A DNA stretch of 64,000 nucleotides from an uncultured Eubacteriales bacterium (GTDB taxonomy: Bacteria; Bacillota; Clostridia; Oscillospirales; Oscillospiraceae). The DNA is taken from NCBI GenBank assembly GCA_900545495.1, contig UQZJ01000010.1:24406-88405 (forward strand). Direction: 5' to 3'. Of the stretch, positions 39,914-50,405 are shown one piece after another (within the stretch, counting starts at the first letter, position 1; each line of letters begins with the position of its first letter). Position numbers and translations under genes: made by a program. Below the pieces are notes generated by a model. That model made no database searches. It worked only from the letters and a program-made list of their open reading frames with translations, and had not been told where the DNA came from.

Positions 39914-41005
39914 TCAAAGTTCCTCCTTGTCAAGAATATAGCGTATGTTTTCCCAGCTCATGCCGGGGTGGATGGTCTCGGAAGCGGTGCAGGCCAGTGC
40001 GCCGGCGCCTATGGCCAGACGCGCTGTCTCTGCCAGCGGCTTGCCGTGGGCGATGCAGGCGGCCAGCGCCGCCGCTGCCGCGTCGCCGCCGCCGGTGGCG
40101 TTGGCGACCTGTATCTTGGGGCAGGCTACGCGGGCAGTATGTCCCTCCCGGTCGGCGGCGTACAGACCGTCGCTGCCCAGCGAGATGTACACCTGCCGCA
40201 GGCCAGTCTCCAGCAGCTTCTCCGCCGCACGGGCAGCGTCGGCGTCTGTCCGGATGGTCACGCCGCTGAGCAGCTCCGCCTCTATGCGGTTGGGCTTCAG
40301 CGCCGTCAGGCGGCCCAGCACCGGCTTGAGCTTGGGGGCCTTGATAGTGGATACCGGGTCGGCCAGCAGGGGGGCGGTGCAGTGCTGGCACAGCCAGTGC
40401 AGCGACGGTTCCGGCAGATTCGTCTCCACCACCACCAGATCGGCGTGGTTGATGTAATCCAGCCGCTGGCGCAGGAAGTCCGGCGTCATGTGGTCGTAGA
40501 TGGCCATATCGTTGACCGCCAGCGCCATGTCACCATCGCTGTCGTCGATGAACAGGTAGGTGCCGGTGCGCCCGTCGGGGATGACGGCGCTGTGGGTCAG
40601 GTCGAGGCCGATGGCGGCGGCGTTCTCCCGCACGCTCTGGGCGAAGCTGTCCTGTCCCAGCACCGTGACCATGGAGACCTGCTCGCCCAGCAGACACAGG
40701 TTGTGGGCGATGTTGCGCCCCACGCCGCCCAGCGACGTGGTGACCCGGCCGGGATTGGAGTCCCGCGCCACCAGCGGCGCATGGGACACCGCGCCGATGT
40801 CCATATTCACACCGCCCACCACCACGATATACGGGTCGGTGCGCAGCAGATAGCCGCGCCCGGCGATGTAGCCCTTTTTCATCAGGCTGGAGATGTGTAC
40901 CGCCGCGCTGGAGCGGGTGATCCCCGCCTTTTCAGCCAACTCCTGCTGGGAGATCATGGGGTTTTCCCGGATCCACTCCAGCAGCTGCCGTTCCCGCTGG
41001 GTCAT
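39914..41005 (-). CDS. psuK: Pseudouridine kinase, PfkB family, with N-terminal HTH
   Basis: A 363-residue protein phosphorylating pseudouridine before PsuG acts. Residues 1-55 are a winged HTH (QQELAEKAGITRSSAAVHISSLMKKGYI), so it may also bind DNA near its promoter. The kinase part has VVVGGVNMDIGAVS, SLGGVGRNIAHNLCLLG and the ATP/anion-hole motif NATGGGDAAAA, where TGAGD is usual, so an Ala is replaced by Gly. First gene of psuK-psuG-DUF1294. Confidence 0.92.
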   Translation of the reverse strand: MTQRERQLLEWIRENPMISQQELAEKAGITRSSAAVHISSLMKKGYIAGRGYLLRTDPYIVVVGGVNMDIGAVSHAPLVARDSNPGRVTTSLGGVGRNIAHNLCLLGEQVSMVTVLGQDSFAQSVRENAAAIGLDLTHSAVIPDGRTGTYLFIDDSDGDMALAVNDMAIYDHMTPDFLRQRLDYINHADLVVVETNLPEPSLHWLCQHCTAPLLADPVSTIKAPKLKPVLGRLTALKPNRIEAELLSGVTIRTDADAARAAEKLLETGLRQVYISLGSDGLYAADREGHTARVACPKIQVANATGGGDAAAAALAACIAHGKPLAETARLAIGAGALACTASETIHPGMSWENIRYILDKEEL

Positions 41006-41049
41006 GGTATCGCCTCCTAAACGAAACTTAACTTTCTAATCATGTGTTT

Positions 41050-41078
41050 ATAATAGCGCGGCGAAAGAGGTTTGTCAA
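41050..41078 (-). promoter_or_regulatory. Promoter of the psu operon
   Basis: Minus strand TTGACA (41078-41073) and TATTAT (41055-41050), 17 bp apart. The sequence AACTTAACTTTCTAATC just downstream (about 41022-41041) is an imperfect dyad that could be the target of the PsuK HTH. Confidence 0.82.
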
Positions 41079-41092
41079 GAGGAAAACTGCCC

Positions 41093-41121
41093 TTGTAAAA
41101 TGCGGCGAGGCAGTGTATAAT
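41093..41121 (+). promoter_or_regulatory. Promoter of asnS
   Basis: TTGTAA at 41093-41098 and TATAAT at 41116-41121, 17 bp apart. Confidence 0.82.
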
Positions 41122-41172
41122 ATCAAGTCACAGCGCAAGACCCCGAAATATCAACAGAAAAGGTGAAAGACT

Positions 41173-42567
<1,395 letters not shown>

Positions 42568-42579
42568 AAAACAGATACG

Positions 42580-42610
42580 AAAAGAGCGCCCGACGGGGCG
42601 CTCTTTTTGC
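42580..42610 (+). terminator. Terminator of asnS
   Basis: AAAAGAGCGCCC (42580-42591) and GGGCGCTCTTTT (42596-42607) pair perfectly, followed by TGC. Confidence 0.92.
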
Positions 42611-42814
42611 ATTGTAAAAGTGTCCTCCGCAGGTGAAGAAAAATTCTCGTCTCTGTAAGAAATAGGCAAAGAGTGAAATTTGGGGTAGAAATCCGCGGGC
42701 GGCTCTGCTATAATAAGCGCCTACGAGCAGTCGGGGTGTTCTTTCGATGTAATATCGTATATTAGATGCACTTGTAAAACGCTGGACTTTATATTAGATA
42801 TTTAGGAGAAATAT

Positions 42815-43690
42815 ATGGAAACACAGAAAAAGCGCCGGGGCGACCGCAAGGACGGACGCCTGCTGCGGGAGCTGGATTCCCTGCACTTTATCACCGGCAT
42901 CATCTATCCCAACCGCTGCGACAACGAGGCGTATGTCTCCGAGCGCATCGACCTGACCGCCATGAACGCCTATCTGGCGGAGAAGAATCAGACGGAGACG
43001 GAGTTTCCCTACACCATGTTCCATCTGGTGGTGGCGGCACTGCTGAAGACCATCACCCTGCGGCCCAAGCTGAACCGCTTCATCGTCAACAGCAATTTCT
43101 ACCAGCGCAACGAGGTGTCCGCCGCGTTCGTGGTGAAAAAGCAGTTTTCCGACAAGGGCGCCGAGGCGCTGGCGGTGCTGCACAGCCGGGAGGACAACAC
43201 GCTGGAGGACGTTCACGCGTACATCCGCCAGCAGGTGACGGAGTGCCGCAGCGAGAAGGTCGACCCCACCACCGGCGTTATGGACTACCTGAACAAGATC
43301 CCCCGCTTTATCAGCAAGACTGCCATCCGCATCCTCATGTGGCTGGATAAGCACGGCTGGGTGCCGGCGGATATCATTGCCACCGACCCCTACTATAACT
43401 CCGTGGTCATCTCCAATCTGGGCTCCATCAAGCTCAAGTGCGGCTATCACCACCTGACCAACTGGGGTACCTGCTCGATGTTCTGCATCATCGGCGAGAA
43501 GAAGCTGTCGCCGTTTTTCGATGCGGAGGGCCATGCGGCCATGCGGGAGACACTGGATCTGGGTCTGACCATCGATGAGCGTCTGGCGGATGGCTACTAT
43601 TACTCCAAATCCGTGCGCCTGCTGAAGTACCTGCTGGAGCACCCGGAGGAGCTGGAAAAACCGATGAAGGAGGAAGTGCAGTATGAGTGA
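42815..43690 (+). CDS. 2-oxoacid dehydrogenase E2-like (CAT-fold) acyltransferase
   Basis: A 291-residue protein with the catalytic-domain fold of E2/chloramphenicol acetyltransferase: LDSLHFITGIIYPNRCDNEAY, FHLVVAALLKTITLRPKLNRFIV, SNLGSIKLKCGYHHLTNWG and the C-terminal active-site region TIDERLADGYYYSK. In true E2 this reads DHRxxDG; here the catalytic His is replaced by Glu, though Asp-Gly remain. No lipoyl domain is present. It overlaps the acyl-CoA synthetase gene by 8 nt, suggesting work on the same acyl group. Two 10-bp repeats TATATTAGAT lie in the leader (42758, 42790). Confidence 0.82.
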   Translation: METQKKRRGDRKDGRLLRELDSLHFITGIIYPNRCDNEAYVSERIDLTAMNAYLAEKNQTETEFPYTMFHLVVAALLKTITLRPKLNRFIVNSNFYQRNEVSAAFVVKKQFSDKGAEALAVLHSREDNTLEDVHAYIRQQVTECRSEKVDPTTGVMDYLNKIPRFISKTAIRILMWLDKHGWVPADIIATDPYYNSVVISNLGSIKLKCGYHHLTNWGTCSMFCIIGEKKLSPFFDAEGHAAMRETLDLGLTIDERLADGYYYSKSVRLLKYLLEHPEELEKPMKEEVQYE

Positions 43691-45410
43691 AGTAAAGACC
43701 CCGTGGAAGCCTTATATGGGTGATGTTCCCATGCATCTGGACTATTTTCAGGGCAGTATGTTCGACGCTGTGGAGCGCATCGCCGATATGTACCCCAACA
43801 ATATCGCCTTTGACTTTATGGGCCGCTCCGTCACCTATCGCAAGATGGTGCAGGAGATCGAAAAGTGTGCCAAGAGCCTGAAGACGCTGGGCGTCCGGGT
43901 GGGCGACAAGGTGACCATCGCCATGCCCAACTGCCCGCAGGCCATCTATATGTTCTACGCGGTGAATCTGGTGGGCGGCATCGCCAATATGATCCACCCC
44001 CTGTCGGCGGAGAAGGAGATCGAGTTCTATCTCAATGCCTCTGAGTCCACCACCGCCATCACGCTGGATCAGTTCTACAACAAGTTTGAGCATATCCGGC
44101 AGAACACCGGCATCATCAACATCATCATCGCCTCCGTAAAGGACGAGCTGAGCCGCACCATCCGCGCCGGCTATATGCTCACCGAGGGACGCAAGATCCA
44201 GAAGATCCCCGAGGATGCGCCTGTCATCCGCTGGCGGGAATTTATGGAGATGTCCCGATACTGCTTCTATAAGAACTACCGGGTGGAGCGGGGCTTCGAC
44301 GATCCCGCCGTCATCCTGTACTCCGGCGGCACCACCGGCACCACCAAGGGCATCGTGCTGACCAACGGCAACTTCAACGCGCTGGGGCAGCAGATCATCG
44401 CCACCAATCCCATGTTCCGGCCCGGCGACCGGATGCTGGCGGCCATGCCCCTGTTCCACGGCTTCGGTCTGGGCGTGTGCGTCCACTCCATGCTGTCCCA
44501 GGGCGGACGCTGCATCCTGATCCCCCGCTTTACCGCCAAGAGCTACGCCAAGCAGATCGTGAAGTACAAGTGCAACTTCATCGCCGGCGTCCCCACGCTG
44601 TACGAGGCGCTGCTGCGTCTGCCCAGCATGGACAACGCCGACCTCAGCAGCCTGAAGGGTGTGTTCTCCGGCGGCGACAGCCTTTCCCTCGAGCTGAAGA
44701 AGAAATTCGACAAGTTCCTGTACGACCACAAGGCTGTCATTCAGGTGCGGGAGGGCTACGGCACCACCGAGACGGTGACCGCCTGCTGCCTCACCCCCAC
44801 CAACATCTATAAGGAGGGCTCCATCGGCCTGCCCTTCCCGGATACCTACATTAAGATCGTCAAGCCCGACACCGACGAGGAGGTTCCCTACGGCGAGGAG
44901 GGAGAGATCCTGCTGGCCGGTCCCACCGTCATGAAGGAGTACATGAACAACCCCGAGGAGACCGCTAAGACGCTGCGCAAGCACGCTGACGGCCTGACGT
45001 GGGTGTACACCGGCGACTTAGGCAGCATGGACGACCAGGGCTTCATCTACTTCAAGGGCCGCGCCAAGCGGATGATCATCTCCTCCGGCTACAACGTGTA
45101 TCCCGGCCAGCTGGAGAACATTCTGGACGCCCACGAGAAGGTGCAGATGAGCTGCATCATCGGCGTACCCGACGCCTATAAGATGCAGAAGGTCAAGGCG
45201 TTCGTCACCCTCAAGCCCGGCGTCCCCGCCGATGACAACACCAAGCAGGAGCTGCTGTCCTACTGCCGCAAGCGTATCGCCAAGTACGCCATGCCCTACG
45301 ACATCGAGTTCCGGGACGAGCTGCCCAAGACGCTGGTGGGCAAGGTGGCCTACCGCGTGCTGGAAGAGGAGGAAAAGGCGAAGCTGGCCGCCCAGCAGTC
45401 CGGTATGTAA
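43683..45410 (+). CDS. AMP-dependent acyl-CoA synthetase/ligase
   Basis: A 575-residue ANL-superfamily enzyme activating a carboxylic acid as acyl-AMP then acyl-CoA. The P-loop YSGGTTGTTKGIVLTNGN, PLFHGFGLG, EGYGTTETV, YTGDLGSMDDQGFIYFKGR and the lysine motif PKTLVGKVAYR are all present. Substrate chain length is not clear; FadD-like. GGAGG precedes the ATG within the preceding gene. A YheO-type regulator follows 35 nt downstream, probably in the same transcript. Confidence 0.93.
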   Translation: MSEVKTPWKPYMGDVPMHLDYFQGSMFDAVERIADMYPNNIAFDFMGRSVTYRKMVQEIEKCAKSLKTLGVRVGDKVTIAMPNCPQAIYMFYAVNLVGGIANMIHPLSAEKEIEFYLNASESTTAITLDQFYNKFEHIRQNTGIINIIIASVKDELSRTIRAGYMLTEGRKIQKIPEDAPVIRWREFMEMSRYCFYKNYRVERGFDDPAVILYSGGTTGTTKGIVLTNGNFNALGQQIIATNPMFRPGDRMLAAMPLFHGFGLGVCVHSMLSQGGRCILIPRFTAKSYAKQIVKYKCNFIAGVPTLYEALLRLPSMDNADLSSLKGVFSGGDSLSLELKKKFDKFLYDHKAVIQVREGYGTTETVTACCLTPTNIYKEGSIGLPFPDTYIKIVKPDTDEEVPYGEEGEILLAGPTVMKEYMNNPEETAKTLRKHADGLTWVYTGDLGSMDDQGFIYFKGRAKRMIISSGYNVYPGQLENILDAHEKVQMSCIIGVPDAYKMQKVKAFVTLKPGVPADDNTKQELLSYCRKRIAKYAMPYDIEFRDELPKTLVGKVAYRVLEEEEKAKLAAQQSGM

Positions 45411-45445
45411 CACGCTCCGCCATATAGAAAGAAGGAGACTGACCC

Positions 45446-46135
45446 ATGGAAAAGGAATTGAAACGGCACTATATGCTCATTGTGGATTTTCTGGGACACA
45501 TTCTCGGCCCGGATTACGAGATCGCTCTGCACGAGCTGAACGATGACTCCAACGAGATCATCGCCATTGCCAACGGCGAGCTGACCGGCCGTCATCTGGG
45601 GTCGCCTCTGAGCAATAAGATGCTGGAATACGTGGCGGGCAACCTGTATGAGACCCAGAACTATGTGCTGAACTTCGAGTCGGTGTCCGCCACCGGCAAG
45701 ACCATGTGCTCCAACTCCATGTTCATCAAGGGACGCTCTGGTGAGCTGGCGGGGCTGCTGTGCATCAACTTCGACGCCAGCCGGTATGAGGAACTGGCCC
45801 GCCGGGTCATGGATCTGTGCGGCGGCAATCAGCGCCGCGGCGTACCCAGCGGCACCCGGCTCATCGCCGACGGCAACGACCCGGTGGAGACGCCGGTGCG
45901 CAGCGGCTACCCTACGTCTATCGCCGGCGCCACCGCCAGCATCGTCTCGCAGGTGGTGGCGGACTATCCGGTGGAGGTGGATCGCCTGACGCAGGAGGAG
46001 AAGATGGAGATCATGGATATCCTCAACCGCAAGGGCGTGTTCCTGCTGAAGGGCTCCGTGAGCCATGTGGCCCAGGCGCTCCACAGCTCCGAGGCCAGCA
46101 TCTACCGGTATCTGGGAAAGCTGAACAACAAGTGA
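45446..46135 (+). CDS. YheO-type PAS/HTH transcriptional regulator
   Basis: A 229-residue regulator. The N-terminal YheO-like PAS domain (VDFLGHILGPDYEIALHELN, MFIKGRSGELAGLLCINFD) is followed by a HTH (EIMDILNRKGVFLLKGSVSHVA, then ASIYRYLGKL). Members such as DauR respond to small metabolites. It follows the acyl-CoA synthetase on the same strand and may regulate that operon. GAAAGAAGGAG precedes ATG 45446. Confidence 0.9.
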   Translation: MEKELKRHYMLIVDFLGHILGPDYEIALHELNDDSNEIIAIANGELTGRHLGSPLSNKMLEYVAGNLYETQNYVLNFESVSATGKTMCSNSMFIKGRSGELAGLLCINFDASRYEELARRVMDLCGGNQRRGVPSGTRLIADGNDPVETPVRSGYPTSIAGATASIVSQVVADYPVEVDRLTQEEKMEIMDILNRKGVFLLKGSVSHVAQALHSSEASIYRYLGKLNNK

Positions 46136-46144
46136 GCAAACAGG

Positions 46145-46180
46145 AAAAGAGCCGGACGGCATAGCCGTCCGGCTCTTTCT
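46145..46180. terminator. Bidirectional terminator
   Basis: AAAAGAGCCGGACGGC and GCCGTCCGGCTCTTT pair around ATA between two converging genes. Confidence 0.92.
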
Positions 46181-46190
46181 TGCTGTGTTT

Positions 46191-47117
46191 TCAGGCCAGA
46201 TAGTTGGCGAGGCTGACCATCAGCGGCATGGTCAGGGCGGAAAACGCCGTCTGTACCGACACCATGGAGGATGCCAGCGCCGTGTCCAGCTTGAACTTGG
46301 CGGAGAACATACTCATCAGGGCGGCGGGCGGTGCGCTGGCGGCGATGACGGTGATGACCGTCAGGCGGCTGTCCAGCCCCAACGCCAGACAGACACCCAG
46401 CGCCAGCAGGGGAAACGCCACCAGCCGCAGCAGCATGGATATCCACGAGTTGATGCCCTGCAGGGCGGCGCGGAAGTCGGCGTGGCTGAGCTGATAGCCC
46501 ACCACCACCATGGGCAGCGGCGTGTTCAGATCGGACAGGTAGGTGATCGGTACCATCACGATCTCCGGCAGGGTGATCTGCAGCAGGAACAGCGCCATAG
46601 CCAGCACGATGCTGATGACGCCGGGATTCAGCAGCAGGGGGCGCAGCTTCAGCTGGGAGCGGTCACCGGTCATGGCGAAGACGCCGTAGGTCCATGTGAG
46701 GAACGTGAACACCACCACATAGGCGGAGCCGTAGAACACACCGATGCTGCCGAACAGGGCGGTCATCAGGGGGTATCCCATAAAGCCGCAGTTGGAGAAC
46801 ACGGAGCCGAACAGCATCAGACCCCGGCGGTGGGCGTCCTTCTCCCGGAGAATGAGGCGGGACAGCACGATAAACGCGGCGTGGAGCAGCAGGGCGATCC
46901 CCAGCGAGATGGCAAACTCATGGAGCAGCTCATGCTCCAGCGGGCGCTGGAACGCCACCAGCAGCATACAGGGGGAGACGACGTACATCACCAGATTGCT
47001 CATGGTCAGGGAGCCGCGGTCGTCGATGAGCTTGACCTTGCCCAGCACAAAGCCCACCGCCATCAGCAGGTACAGCGTGATGATCTGACGGCCTACCGTC
47101 AGGAAGGATTCGATCAT
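46191..47117 (-). CDS. AEC (auxin efflux carrier) family transporter
   Basis: A 308-residue membrane protein with about ten segments in two inverted halves. AEC features include VVSPCMLLVAFQ, LMLFGSVFSNCGFMGYPLM (conserved Asn-x-Gly-x2-Gly-Tyr-Pro) and the second-half LNTPLPMVVVGYQL. Bacterial members export or exchange malate, malonate and similar acids; the substrate here is unknown. AAAGGAGG lies about 10 nt before ATG 47117, inside a small GGAGG/CCTCC inverted repeat that could mask it. Confidence 0.9.
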   Translation of the reverse strand: MIESFLTVGRQIITLYLLMAVGFVLGKVKLIDDRGSLTMSNLVMYVVSPCMLLVAFQRPLEHELLHEFAISLGIALLLHAAFIVLSRLILREKDAHRRGLMLFGSVFSNCGFMGYPLMTALFGSIGVFYGSAYVVVFTFLTWTYGVFAMTGDRSQLKLRPLLLNPGVISIVLAMALFLLQITLPEIVMVPITYLSDLNTPLPMVVVGYQLSHADFRAALQGINSWISMLLRLVAFPLLALGVCLALGLDSRLTVITVIAASAPPAALMSMFSAKFKLDTALASSMVSVQTAFSALTMPLMVSLANYLA

Positions 47118-47187
47118 GGGGGAGGAGCCTCCTTTATCAAGATGGAGGGCTGCGGGAATTTGCCGCAGTCCTAAAACGCACCAGACA

Positions 47188-47215
47188 AGTCTACCACAAA
47201 AAGGAACACTGTCAA
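47188..47215 (-). promoter_or_regulatory. Promoter of the AEC gene
   Basis: Minus strand TTGACA (47215-47210) and TAGACT (47193-47188), spacing 16 bp. Confidence 0.65.
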
Positions 47216-47224
47216 GAGTAACGG

Positions 47225-47253
47225 TTGTTTTACGGAGAAATTCGGCGTATAAT
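47225..47253 (+). promoter_or_regulatory. Promoter of polA operon
   Basis: TTGTTT at 47225-47230 and TATAAT at 47248-47253, 17 bp apart, divergent from the AEC promoter. Confidence 0.75.
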
Positions 47254-47285
47254 ATAACCACTTATGGAATTTTGGGAGGAGCCCT

Positions 47286-49934
47286 ATGAAATTGATGGTT
47301 CTTGACGGCAACAGCATCGTCAACCGCGCCTTTTACGGCATCCGGCCCCTGACCACCCGGCAGGGTCTGCATACCAACGCCATCTACGGCTTTGTCACCA
47401 CGCTCCAGCGCCTGCTGGACGAGGAGAAGCCGGAGGCGCTGTGCGTCACCTTCGACCGGCGGGAGCCCACGTTCCGCCACCAGGCGGATGCGTCCTACAA
47501 GGCGCAGCGCAAGGGAATGCCGGAGGAACTGGCCATGCAGATGCTGCCGCTCAAGCAGGTGCTGACGGCTATGAGCATCCCCCAGTATGAGCTGACCGGC
47601 TACGAGGCCGACGACCTCATCGGCACCATCAGCCGCAAATGCGAGGCCGACGGCTGGGACTGCGTCGTGGTCACCGGCGATAAGGACAGCCTCCAGCTCA
47701 TCACCGACCACACCAAGGTGAAGCTGGTGTCCACCCGCATGGGGCAGACCACCACGAAGGATATGACGCCGGAGACGTTCCGGGAGACCTACGGCTTTGA
47801 CCCCATCCACATGATCGACCTGAAGGCGCTGATGGGCGACAGCTCCGACAACATCCCCGGCGTGCCGGGCATCGGAGAAAAGACCGCCATGGCGCTGGTG
47901 CAGGAGTACGGCAGCATCGATGCGCTGTACGCGCAGATGCCGGACGTTCACGCCAAGCCTGCCGCCCTCCGAAAGCTGCAGGAGGGGGAGGAGGCGGCAC
48001 GGCACAGCTATTGGCTGGCCACCATCATCACCGACGCGCCGTTGGGCTTCCAGCCGGAGGACAACCTGCGCCAGCCCTTCAAGCCGGAGCTGTACGACCT
48101 GTTCCTGCGTCTGGAATTCCAGAAGCTCATCGACAAGTACGGTCTGTCCCCCAGCCGCAACGTGGAGGAAAAGCCGTCTCACACCGCCCATGCGGAGATC
48201 GTGGAGACGGCGGCGCGGGCGGAGGAGCTGCTGACCCTGTGGCGGGCGGCAGAGCACGTCACCGTCTACGGTCTGCCGGATCTCTCCGCGCTGGCGGTAG
48301 AGTGCAAGGTGGGGGAGGATACGACCCTGATGGCGGAGCTGTACGAAAACCGCTACGCCGGGAACTGGCACGACCTGCTGGCGTCGCTGTTCGCGGCGGA
48401 CATCAAAAAAGTGGGGCATCACATCAAGGATACCATGCGCGCCCTGCTGGAGCGGGAACTGCCCGCCGAGGGCTTCGTGTTCGACACGGCGCTGGCGGCC
48501 TACCTCTGCGACGCCACCGCCGGCAGCTACGATATCCCCAAGCTGTTCCTCTCCTTTTATAACGAGGAGCTGCCCAAGCCCGCCCACCTGTCGCCGGAGG
48601 CGTTCACCTCCCTGCTGGGGGACGACGCGGCGGCGCAGACGGCGCTCATCAGCTATACCTCCGCCGTGTCGGCGCTCCACGGGACGCTGGCACCAAAGCT
48701 GCGGGAGCTGGACATGGAGGCGCTCTACGACGATGTGGAGCTGCCGCTGTGCCGGGTGCTGGCGGAGATGGAGACAGCGGGCTTTCTGGTGGATCGGAAG
48801 GCGCTGGCCCAGTACGGCGAGACGCTGCAGGGCGTCATGGACGAGACGGAGCAGGCCATTTACGACGCGGCGGGGGAGACGTTCAACATCAACTCCCCCA
48901 AGCAGCTGGGGGTCATCCTGTTTGAAAAGCTGGGGCTGCCCCACGGCAAAAAGACGAAGACCGGCTGGTCCACCAATGCCGATGTGCTGGAAAAGCTGCG
49001 GTACGACGCGCCCATCGTGGCGGATGTGCTGCGCTACCGGCAGTACGCCAAGCTGAAAAGCACCTATGTGGACGGGCTTTTGAAGGTCATCGACCCGGAT
49101 GGCCGGGTGCGTACCAGCTTCCAGATGACCGTGACGGCCACGGGGCGGCTCAGCTCCACCGAGCCGAATTTGCAGAATATCCCCACCCGCACGGAGCTGG
49201 GCAGCCAGCTGCGGCGGATGTTCACCGCACCGGAGGGCTGTGTGCTGGTGGACGCGGACTACTCCCAGATCGAGCTGCGGCTGCTGGCACACATCGCCGG
49301 AGATGCGGAGATGCAGGCGGCGTTCCGGTCGGGGGCGGACTTCCACACCGTCACCGCCTCCCGCGTGTTCCATGTGCCGCCGGAGGAGGTGACGCCGGAG
49401 ATGCGCCGCCGGGCCAAGGCGGTAAACTTCGGCATCGTCTACGGCATCTCCGCCTTCTCACTGGCGCAGGATATCGGCGTATCCGTGGCGGAGGCCAAGG
49501 CGTACATGGAGCGGTATTTTGAGACGTATCAGGGCGTGCGGCAGTATATGACCGACGTGGTGGCCAAGGCGGAGCAGGACGGCTACGTCCAGACGCTGAT
49601 GCACCGCCGCCGCGCCCTGCCGGAGCTGAAAAGCAGCAATTTCAACCTGCGGGAGTTCGGCAAGCGGGTGGCGCTGAATATGCCGGTGCAGGGTACCGCC
49701 GCCGATATCATGAAGCTGGCCATGGTGCGGGTACACCGTCGCCTGAAGCAGGAGGGGCTGCGCGCCCGGCTTCTCATGCAGGTACACGACGAGCTGATCG
49801 TGGAGTGCCCGACATCGGAGCGGGAGCAGGTAGAGCGCCTGCTGACGGAGGAGATGGAGCAGGCCGCCAGCCTGTCCGTCCCCCTGATCGCGGAGGCGCA
49901 TAGCGGCAAAAACTGGCTGGCGGCAAAGGAGTAA
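47286..49934 (+). CDS. polA: DNA polymerase I
   Basis: An 882-residue repair and Okazaki-fragment polymerase. Residues 1-290 are the 5'-3' exonuclease (DGNSIVNRAFYG, YEADDLIGTI, VTGDKDSLQLI, GDSSDNIPGVPGIGEKTA). The middle domain (about 300-470) lacks the DxE proofreading signature, so 3'-5' exonuclease activity is probably lost, as in many Firmicutes. The polymerase domain has motif A DADYSQIELRLLAHI, motif B RRRAKAVNFGIVYGIS and motif C QVHDELIVE. First gene of polA-rimI-tsaD. Confidence 0.97.
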   Translation: MKLMVLDGNSIVNRAFYGIRPLTTRQGLHTNAIYGFVTTLQRLLDEEKPEALCVTFDRREPTFRHQADASYKAQRKGMPEELAMQMLPLKQVLTAMSIPQYELTGYEADDLIGTISRKCEADGWDCVVVTGDKDSLQLITDHTKVKLVSTRMGQTTTKDMTPETFRETYGFDPIHMIDLKALMGDSSDNIPGVPGIGEKTAMALVQEYGSIDALYAQMPDVHAKPAALRKLQEGEEAARHSYWLATIITDAPLGFQPEDNLRQPFKPELYDLFLRLEFQKLIDKYGLSPSRNVEEKPSHTAHAEIVETAARAEELLTLWRAAEHVTVYGLPDLSALAVECKVGEDTTLMAELYENRYAGNWHDLLASLFAADIKKVGHHIKDTMRALLERELPAEGFVFDTALAAYLCDATAGSYDIPKLFLSFYNEELPKPAHLSPEAFTSLLGDDAAAQTALISYTSAVSALHGTLAPKLRELDMEALYDDVELPLCRVLAEMETAGFLVDRKALAQYGETLQGVMDETEQAIYDAAGETFNINSPKQLGVILFEKLGLPHGKKTKTGWSTNADVLEKLRYDAPIVADVLRYRQYAKLKSTYVDGLLKVIDPDGRVRTSFQMTVTATGRLSSTEPNLQNIPTRTELGSQLRRMFTAPEGCVLVDADYSQIELRLLAHIAGDAEMQAAFRSGADFHTVTASRVFHVPPEEVTPEMRRRAKAVNFGIVYGISAFSLAQDIGVSVAEAKAYMERYFETYQGVRQYMTDVVAKAEQDGYVQTLMHRRRALPELKSSNFNLREFGKRVALNMPVQGTAADIMKLAMVRVHRRLKQEGLRARLLMQVHDELIVECPTSEREQVERLLTEEMEQAASLSVPLIAEAHSGKNWLAAKE

Positions 49935-49937
49935 GAT

Positions 49938-50405
49938 ATGAAGCAGGTAAAGATCGTACCCATGGCGGCGGAGCATCTGGATCGGCTGGAGCAGCTGGAG
50001 CGGATGTGCTTTTCCCGTCCGTGGTCTAAAAAAATGCTGGCGGAGGAGCTGGACAACCAGTGCGCCGCCTTTCTGGTGGCGGTAGAGCCGGAGACGGAGC
50101 AGCCGGTGGGCTACGCCGGACTGCTGGTGGTGGCCGACGAGGGCTATATCACCAATGTGGCGGTGGACCCCGCCTGCCGTCGGCAGGGCGTGGCGAACCA
50201 GCTTTTGCAGGTATTCGACAACTTCGCGCGGGGCAACCATCTGGCGTTCCTGACGCTGGAGGTGCGGCCCTCCAACGCGGCGGCCATCGCACTTTATGAG
50301 GGCTTCGGCTTCGCGGAGGCAGGGCGGCGCAGGAACTACTACGACCTGCCCAAGGAGGACGCCCTCATTCTGACAAAATACTACACGGAGGAGGCGGCAC
50401 AATGA
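49938..50405 (+). CDS. rimI: Ribosomal-protein-alanine N-acetyltransferase RimI
   Basis: A 155-residue GNAT acetyltransferase, known to acetylate the N-terminus of ribosomal protein S18 and possibly other targets. GNAT motif A is GYITNVAVDPACRRQGVANQLLQ, and LTLEVRPSNAAAIALYEGFGF with NYYDLPKEDALILTK is the RimI signature. It starts three nt after polA and overlaps tsaD by four (ATGA). rimI next to tsaD is a common bacterial arrangement. Confidence 0.95.
   Translation: MKQVKIVPMAAEHLDRLEQLERMCFSRPWSKKMLAEELDNQCAAFLVAVEPETEQPVGYAGLLVVADEGYITNVAVDPACRRQGVANQLLQVFDNFARGNHLAFLTLEVRPSNAAAIALYEGFGFAEAGRRRNYYDLPKEDALILTKYYTEEAAQ

Noticed and set aside
47262..49373. 703-codon minus-strand frame opposite polA
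   Set aside because: Arg/His/Gln-rich shadow of polA caused by high GC in third positions.
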